A stretch of 64,000 nt of DNA from Methanobacteriota archaeon. GTDB lineage: Archaea; Halobacteriota; Methanomicrobia; Methanomicrobiales; Methanomicrobiaceae. Shown here piece by piece: positions 62,190 to 64,000 of this stretch. The stretch covers positions 406,464 through 470,463 of the forward strand of contig JAENYT010000001.1 of assembly GCA_016841665.1 (NCBI GenBank), given 5' to 3'. Each line of letters starts with the position of its first letter. Position 1 is the first letter of the stretch. The notes under the pieces are model-generated. The model was not told where the DNA came from. It ran no database searches and worked only from the letters and a program-made list of their open reading frames with translations. The translations under genes were made by a program, and so were the position numbers.

Positions 62190-63041
62190 ATGAAACTCGT
62201 GGTAGCGAGCGGCAAGGGAGGGACCGGAAAAAGCACCTTTTCTGCAAACTTTGCGTTGAGCATCTCCCGGTGCCGTGACGTCGTGCTGGTCGACTGCGAT
62301 GTGGAAGAACCGAACCTCCACCTCTTTTTCTCCGGTGACATGCGTGAATCCGACGTGACGGTCCAGGTCCCCGTCTTCGATATGGAGAGGTGCGATCTCT
62401 GCGGAAAGTGCGGGGAGTTCTGCCGGTACGGGGCAATCGCCGTACTCCCGGAAAAGATCATGTTCTTCCATGATCTCTGCCATGCCTGTGGCGGCTGCCG
62501 GATTGTCTGCCCGAACGAGGCGATTTCAGAGACCGAACGGGTGATCGGGAAGGTGTGGGATGCACCGGTCGACGAGCACCTCCGCCTTATCTCCGGAGTG
62601 CTCAACGAGGGGGAGCCGAACGGCATCCCGGTGATCATGGCGGCAAAGGAGGCGGCGGAGGGCAATGACCTCATCATCTACGACTCCTCCCCGGGAACGG
62701 CATGCCCGGTGATCGAGACCATCGAAGGGTCGGATTACGCCGTGCTGGTCACCGAATCGACGCCGTTCGGGCTGCACGATCTCAAGCTGGCCGCAGAGGT
62801 GGTGCAGAAACTCGGGGTTCCCGCCGGCGTGGTCATCAACCGCAGTGATGGGAAGGATGACGAAACCGAGGCGTTCTGCCGTGAAGCGGGGCTCGAGATC
62901 CACATGAAAATCCCCTTCGACCGCGAGATCGCCCGGCTCCAGAGCAGAGGAGACCTGTTCTCCGTCGCCATGCCCGAGTGGCAGGAGCGGTTCGTCGAAC
63001 TCTACGAAGACATCTGTACACGCACGGGAGGTGCACCATGA
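62190..63041 (+). CDS. MinD-superfamily P-loop ATPase with inserted ferredoxin domain, copy 1
   Basis: A 283-residue protein with the deviant Walker A SGKGGTGKST at the N-terminus and VLVDCDVEEPNLHLF (Walker A'). Inserted at ~65-115 is a two-cluster ferredoxin, CDLCGKCGEFCRYGA and CHACGGCRIVCPNEA. The remaining ATPase core includes IIYDSSPGTACP and the ESTPFGLHDLKL helix. Start is ATG at 62190. These proteins couple ATP hydrolysis to Fe-S or cluster assembly. Ends in an ATGA overlap with the next copy. Confidence 0.92.
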   Translation: MKLVVASGKGGTGKSTFSANFALSISRCRDVVLVDCDVEEPNLHLFFSGDMRESDVTVQVPVFDMERCDLCGKCGEFCRYGAIAVLPEKIMFFHDLCHACGGCRIVCPNEAISETERVIGKVWDAPVDEHLRLISGVLNEGEPNGIPVIMAAKEAAEGNDLIIYDSSPGTACPVIETIEGSDYAVLVTESTPFGLHDLKLAAEVVQKLGVPAGVVINRSDGKDDETEAFCREAGLEIHMKIPFDREIARLQSRGDLFSVAMPEWQERFVELYEDICTRTGGAP

Positions 63042-63907
63042 AGCGGATCGCGGTGATAAGCGGCAAGGGCGGCACAGGAAAGACCATAATCACCGGGGCG
63101 CTGGCCACTCTTGCGAAAGGGGATCTGGTCTTTGCGGACTGCGATGTGGATGCGGCAAACCTCGAGCTGCTGTTTGAGCCCGAGATAGAGACCACCGAGC
63201 CCTACCGGGGCCTGCAGGTGGCTGACATCGACCAGGATCTCTGCATCCAGTGCGGCAACTGCGAGGAGTACTGCAGGTTCGGGGCGATCAGGTACACGGA
63301 TGACCGGTTTTTCGTCGACCCGGTCAAGTGTGAGGGATGTGCGGTGTGCACCCTCGTCTGCCCGACGAATGCCACCTCCATGAAGGACCGGGAGAGCGGG
63401 AAGATCTTCTATTCCCGCACCGACCGGGGCCCTCTCGCCCACGCCCGGCTTGAGCCCGGTTCTGGGACCACGGGCCTGCTTGTCTCGGAGGTGAAAAAGC
63501 GCGTCAATGAGCGTGCGGGTGACCGCGACCTCCTGATCGCCGACGGTCCGCCCGGCATCGGGTGCCCGCTCATCGCCACCGTGACCGGCATGGACGCGGT
63601 GCTCATCGTGACCGAACCGAGCACCTCGGGCCTCCACGATCTGAAGCGAGTGGTGAAGGTGGCGCGCAACTTCGGCGTGGATATCTTCGTGGCCATCAAC
63701 AAATACAACCTCGAAGAGTCGGTCGCCGCGCGGATCGAGGAGTACTGCGAAGATGAGGGGATCCCCGTGGTGGGCAGAATCCCCTTCGATCCGACGGTGA
63801 TCGAGGCGATACGGAGCCGGAAGCCGGTGACCGAGTACGACTGCCCGGCCGCGGACGCTCTGCGTGCAATGTGGGAGAGGATTGCATCGGCGCTGGGGAG
63901 AGAATGA
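63038..63907 (+). CDS. MinD-superfamily P-loop ATPase with inserted ferredoxin domain, copy 2
   Basis: A 289-residue paralogue with Walker A SGKGGTGKT, VFADCDVDAANLELL, the inserted ferredoxin CIQCGNCEEYCRFGA and CEGCAVCTLVCPTNA, and the core ADGPPGIGCP and EPSTSGLHDLKR. The start ATG overlaps the upstream stop and its own stop overlaps the next gene's start (ATGA both times). The two copies likely act as a heterodimer, as paired MinD proteins do in ORP clusters. Confidence 0.92.
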   Translation: MKRIAVISGKGGTGKTIITGALATLAKGDLVFADCDVDAANLELLFEPEIETTEPYRGLQVADIDQDLCIQCGNCEEYCRFGAIRYTDDRFFVDPVKCEGCAVCTLVCPTNATSMKDRESGKIFYSRTDRGPLAHARLEPGSGTTGLLVSEVKKRVNERAGDRDLLIADGPPGIGCPLIATVTGMDAVLIVTEPSTSGLHDLKRVVKVARNFGVDIFVAINKYNLEESVAARIEEYCEDEGIPVVGRIPFDPTVIEAIRSRKPVTEYDCPAADALRAMWERIASALGRE

Positions 63908-64000
63908 ACGGACAGCAATTCGGGCGCGGGTTTCGGAGAGGGCGGGGGAGGCGCAGGGTCGAGCGCTTCTGTGAGCCCGGCTTCCGCTACCGGTGCTTTG
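63904..64000 (+). CDS. Probable DUF134/UPF0251-type protein, 3' partial
   Basis: Only the first 32 residues are in the window: MNGQQFGRGFRRGRGRRRV then ERFCEPGFRYRCF. The GRGRRRV...EP..RY.CF pattern suggests the DUF134 (UPF0251) HTH family, often linked to NifX-MinD genes. The start overlaps the preceding stop (ATGA), so it belongs to the same operon. The identification is tentative because most of the gene lies outside. Confidence 0.5.
   Translation, partial: MNGQQFGRGFRRGRGRRRVERFCEPGFRYRCF

Overview
The window is chromosomal DNA of a methanogenic archaeon, most likely a hydrogenotrophic member of the Methanomicrobiales. The evidence is a coenzyme F390 synthetase, the [NiFe]-hydrogenase maturation protein HypD, a 6-phospho-3-hexuloisomerase, ferredoxin-disulfide reductase and MinD-ferredoxin proteins, an archaeal-type glucan phosphorylase, TATA-box promoters with many leaderless starts, and high-GC coding with short operons. 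The genus is not determined. No phage, insertion sequence, CRISPR array or rRNA was seen; one tRNA (Arg, CCG) is present.

Layout. 1-9.3 kb: a cut-off secreted repeat protein with an acidic tandem-repeat tail, YwbE, a DEAD-box helicase, a cation-chloride-cotransporter-like permease, PsiE, an ArsB/NhaD-type transporter, a tiny membrane protein and a glycerophosphodiesterase. 9.4-17.4 kb: a secreted protein, then a minus-strand C4-acid block of malic enzyme, a double-rubredoxin/TPP-enzyme fusion, fumarate reductase/succinate dehydrogenase A and B, and a class II fumarase-type lyase. 17.6-21.8 kb: small proteins and a BtuCDF/FecBCD-type metal-complex ABC importer behind a repeat-rich AT promoter. 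21.8-28.6 kb: a frameshifted SPFH protein, a glutaredoxin plus FTR-rubredoxin pair, MscS with a degenerate P-loop ATPase partner, a fasciclin lipoprotein and a tungsten-type aldehyde oxidoreductase.

28.7-45.5 kb: LemA plus DUF2207, two divergent HEAT-repeat proteins, F390 synthetase, a CDF-NifX fusion, an M1 aminopeptidase, a class I aldolase, split YeeE/YedE sulfur transporters beside an SLC13-RCK carrier, exonuclease III and an aldehyde dehydrogenase. 45.7-58.3 kb: a decayed UbiA prenyltransferase, a ferritin-like protein, an orphan beta-class DNA methyltransferase, an operon of hexuloisomerase/aminotransferase/M42 peptidase, paired flavin reductases, glucan phosphorylase, a DUF362 protein, a USP-USP-GNAT fusion and the tRNA. 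58.3-64 kb: hypD divergent from a second MscS, a MerR-like regulator, a radical SAM protein, and a NifX / MinD-ferredoxin / MinD-ferredoxin / DUF134-like operon that runs off the end and resembles the bacterial orange-protein (ORP) gene set.

Themes. Redox proteins built on rubredoxin, ferredoxin and thiol chemistry recur (rubredoxin-TPP fusion, FTR-rubredoxin, glutaredoxin, flavoredoxins, MinD-ferredoxins). Malic enzyme, fumarase and fumarate reductase could together connect pyruvate to succinate. Two genes carry visible lesions in homopolymer runs (SPFH and UbiA), and the methyltransferase has a strong Shine-Dalgarno with no canonical start codon behind it. All functions are read from sequence motifs by eye; no database search was run.
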